Shown: piece by piece, positions 62,675 through 64,000 of the stretch
Position numbering within the stretch: position 1 is the stretch's first letter
Layout of the letters: each line of letters starts with the position of its first letter
The notes under the pieces: generated by a model
What the model was told of the DNA's origin: nothing
Database searches by the model: none
What the model saw: only the letters and a program-made list of their open reading frames with translations
From: Spirochaetes bacterium GWE1_32_154
GTDB lineage: Bacteria > Spirochaetota > GWE2-31-10
NCBI GenBank assembly: GCA_001829315.1
Contig: MIAY01000001.1
Location: forward strand, 200,927 to 264,926
Length of the DNA: 64,000 nt
Direction: 5' to 3'
Program-made: the position numbers and the translations under genes

Positions 62675-63730
62675 ATGCAGGAAAACGAATTTTTTTACAG
62701 GTTGACTCCTCAGGTTATCATAAATGCCGTAGAACGTGAAGGTTTTAAAACAACCGGGGTTTGCTGGAAACTTAATAGTCTTGAAAATCGGGTGTATGAT
62801 TTAGAGTTGGATGATCATTCCCATATTGTTGTTAAGTTTTACAGGCCCGGTCGATGGAGTAAAGAGCAAATTCTTGAAGAACACGAATTTTTATTTGATT
62901 TACTCAATAGTGATATATCAGTGTGTGCACCGGTTCGTTTTAAAGATTACACATCATTGAAAGAAATTGAGGGAATTTATTACGCAGTCTGGAAAAGAAC
63001 AGGTGGCAGGTCACTTGATGAATTTAGTGATATTCAATATAAAACGCTTGGACGTTTGCTTGGCCGTATACATTCAGTCGGGAAAATGAAACAATCACCA
63101 CATCGGTTAGTTTTTAATTCTCAAACATTAGGACGTAATCCGTTTGAGTTTCTTCTATTAAATAGCATAATTCCGTCGGGTCTTGAAAAACGATATGGTG
63201 AACTTGTGAATACAATTTGTGTCATATATGATGATTTATCTTCGGGTATACCAGTTCATAGAATTCATGGCGATTGTCATATTGGTAATCTTTTGTATGG
63301 TAATGATGGTTTTTTCTTTTTAGATTTTGATGATTTTTATACCGGTCCGGCTGTTCAGGATTTCTGGATGCTGTTGCCGTTAAATGATGCAGAATCGTTA
63401 TATAAAACAAATCTTTTTCTAGAAGGATATTCAATTTTCAGTGAAATAAAAGATTCCTGGCTTACACTTTTTGAAGTGTTAAGAGGATTACGATTTATTC
63501 ATTATGCAGGTTGGATTGCAAAAAGATGGGAGGATCCCGCTTTTAAAGAAACATTTTCTCATTTCGGCAGTGATGAATATTGGCTTAAAGAAACGAATGA
63601 TCTTGAAGAACAGTTAAAAATTATTGAGAAACCGGTGTATTCTTTTTCTAATCACAAAGTTGATGTAACTCAGGATCAGACAGAACCTGAGTTAGGTAAT
63701 AAAGATATTTTCTGGGATTGGGATGGGTAA
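62675..63730 (+). CDS. srkA: SrkA/RdoA-type stress response kinase
   Basis: A 351-residue SrkA (YihE) family kinase of the aminoglycoside-phosphotransferase fold. Characteristic stretches are FYRPGRWSKEQILEEHEFL (with the Lys-containing ATP site VVKFYRPGRW), the catalytic loop HGDCHIGNLLY (about residues 199-209), LDFDDFYTGPAVQDFWMLLP, and a conserved C-terminal WIAKRWEDPAF. It protects against stress-induced death in E. coli. It is 16 bases downstream of the hydrolase gene, possibly as an operon. Confidence 0.93.
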   Translation: MQENEFFYRLTPQVIINAVEREGFKTTGVCWKLNSLENRVYDLELDDHSHIVVKFYRPGRWSKEQILEEHEFLFDLLNSDISVCAPVRFKDYTSLKEIEGIYYAVWKRTGGRSLDEFSDIQYKTLGRLLGRIHSVGKMKQSPHRLVFNSQTLGRNPFEFLLLNSIIPSGLEKRYGELVNTICVIYDDLSSGIPVHRIHGDCHIGNLLYGNDGFFFLDFDDFYTGPAVQDFWMLLPLNDAESLYKTNLFLEGYSIFSEIKDSWLTLFEVLRGLRFIHYAGWIAKRWEDPAFKETFSHFGSDEYWLKETNDLEEQLKIIEKPVYSFSNHKVDVTQDQTEPELGNKDIFWDWDG

Positions 63731-63750
63731 AAGTAATAATCACACTACTT

Positions 63751-64000
63751 TCATTTTCCTCTTAACTTGATCGTTAATCCTTTTAAAAAGTTTCTTAACC
63801 CCTGATCGCCAAGTTCTTTGTAATTGGTTTGTCCTTTTTTTCTGAATAAAGCGCTAAGTTCCGATTTTGACAGATCAAATTCGGCAAGTTTGAAAATTGC
63901 AAGCATGTCTTCTTCTTTAAACTCAAAAGCAATGCGTATTTTCTTCAGAATCATATTATTTGATAATGTAACAATTGTTGATTGGGAATCCGGCATTTCT
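63751..64000 (-). CDS. DUF1456 (YehS-like) protein, C-terminal part
   Basis: The C-terminal ~83 residues of a YehS-like protein whose 5' part lies beyond the right edge; the frame is open to the end of the window. NNMILKKIRIAFEFKEEDMLAIFKLAEFDLSKSELSALFRK and YKELGDQGLRNFLKGL correspond to the second of the two DUF1456 repeats of the ~155-residue family. The Met at 63996 is probably internal. No function is established. It is convergent with the SrkA-like gene. Confidence 0.82.
   Translation of the reverse strand, partial: EMPDSQSTIVTLSNNMILKKIRIAFEFKEEDMLAIFKLAEFDLSKSELSALFRKKGQTNYKELGDQGLRNFLKGLTIKLRGK

Noticed and set aside
1-64000. tRNA, rRNA, CRISPR and complete insertion sequences
   Set aside because: I looked in the intergenic gaps and saw no tRNA-like cloverleaf ends, rRNA sequence, regular repeats or transposase genes. 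A dedicated tRNA scan was not possible.

Overview
The window looks like a piece of the chromosome of an AT-rich, anaerobic, diderm spirochaete (phylum Spirochaetota). The best taxonomic marker is the FlaB-type periplasmic flagellin at 36455-37327. Mla-type ABC lipid transport, several lipoproteins with spirochaete-like lipoboxes and many hybrid sensor kinases fit this. I do not assign a genus. No rRNA, tRNA, CRISPR array, prophage or complete insertion sequence was recognised.

Layout. 1-3.4 kb: end of a phosphoglycerate mutase, thiol peroxidase, an epimerase, a lipoprotein with a CBM20-like end, and a YaiI-family protein. 3.5-8.0 kb: a thiamine operon on the minus strand (thiS-thiG-thiH-thiD2/E-thiC) behind a clear TPP riboswitch with its own terminator. 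It has no thiF or ordinary thiD; a ThiD2 domain fused to ThiE may replace ThiD. 8.1-8.3 kb: a small TM1266-like regulator, divergent across a 15-bp inverted repeat. 8.4-17.4 kb: a long minus-strand run (DUF350, RDD, membrane protein, DUF4129, DUF4350, MoxR, DUF58, an orphan ABC ATPase, a Kef-type antiporter). 17.5-21.3 kb: a ComEC fragment-type protein, a HEAT-like exported protein and a PlsC-like acyltransferase.

21.4-27.7 kb is the most notable part: a minus-strand gene run MarR - hgcA - hgcB - corrinoid protein - UroD/MtaA-like methyltransferase - DUF1638 - cytosolic hybrid histidine kinase. hgcA carries the diagnostic NVWCAAGK cap helix and a C-terminal membrane domain. hgcB is a two-cluster ferredoxin ending in a cysteine pair. 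These are the mercury-methylation proteins, here placed directly upstream of a corrinoid methyl-transfer module, under a cysteine-rich MarR regulator with a palindrome at its promoter. The linkage suggests a methyl-supply route or a native substrate for HgcAB.

27.8-33.7 kb: a lipoprotein, an mlaE-mlaF-mlaD-TPR lipoprotein operon (possibly leaderless, with an unusual ATPase H-loop) and pyruvate kinase. 33.7-33.9 kb holds a 136-bp element with terminal inverted repeats whose core recurs elsewhere in the window. 33.9-45.6 kb: hybrid kinase, flaB, a cNMP-binding kinase / TPR / NHL-VWA operon, and a periplasmic-binding lipoprotein coupled to a Cache-PAS hybrid kinase. 45.8-54.7 kb: hisB-hisH, an esterase, a Uma2 nuclease, a solute-binding protein, purB, a MASE3 kinase and a compositionally different AAA/PD-(D/E)XK gene. 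54.8-64 kb: homoserine dehydrogenase, a Thr-rich lipoprotein behind a 21-bp perfect palindrome, recG, a YggT-family gene, murG, a hydrolase, a SrkA-type kinase and a truncated DUF1456 gene.
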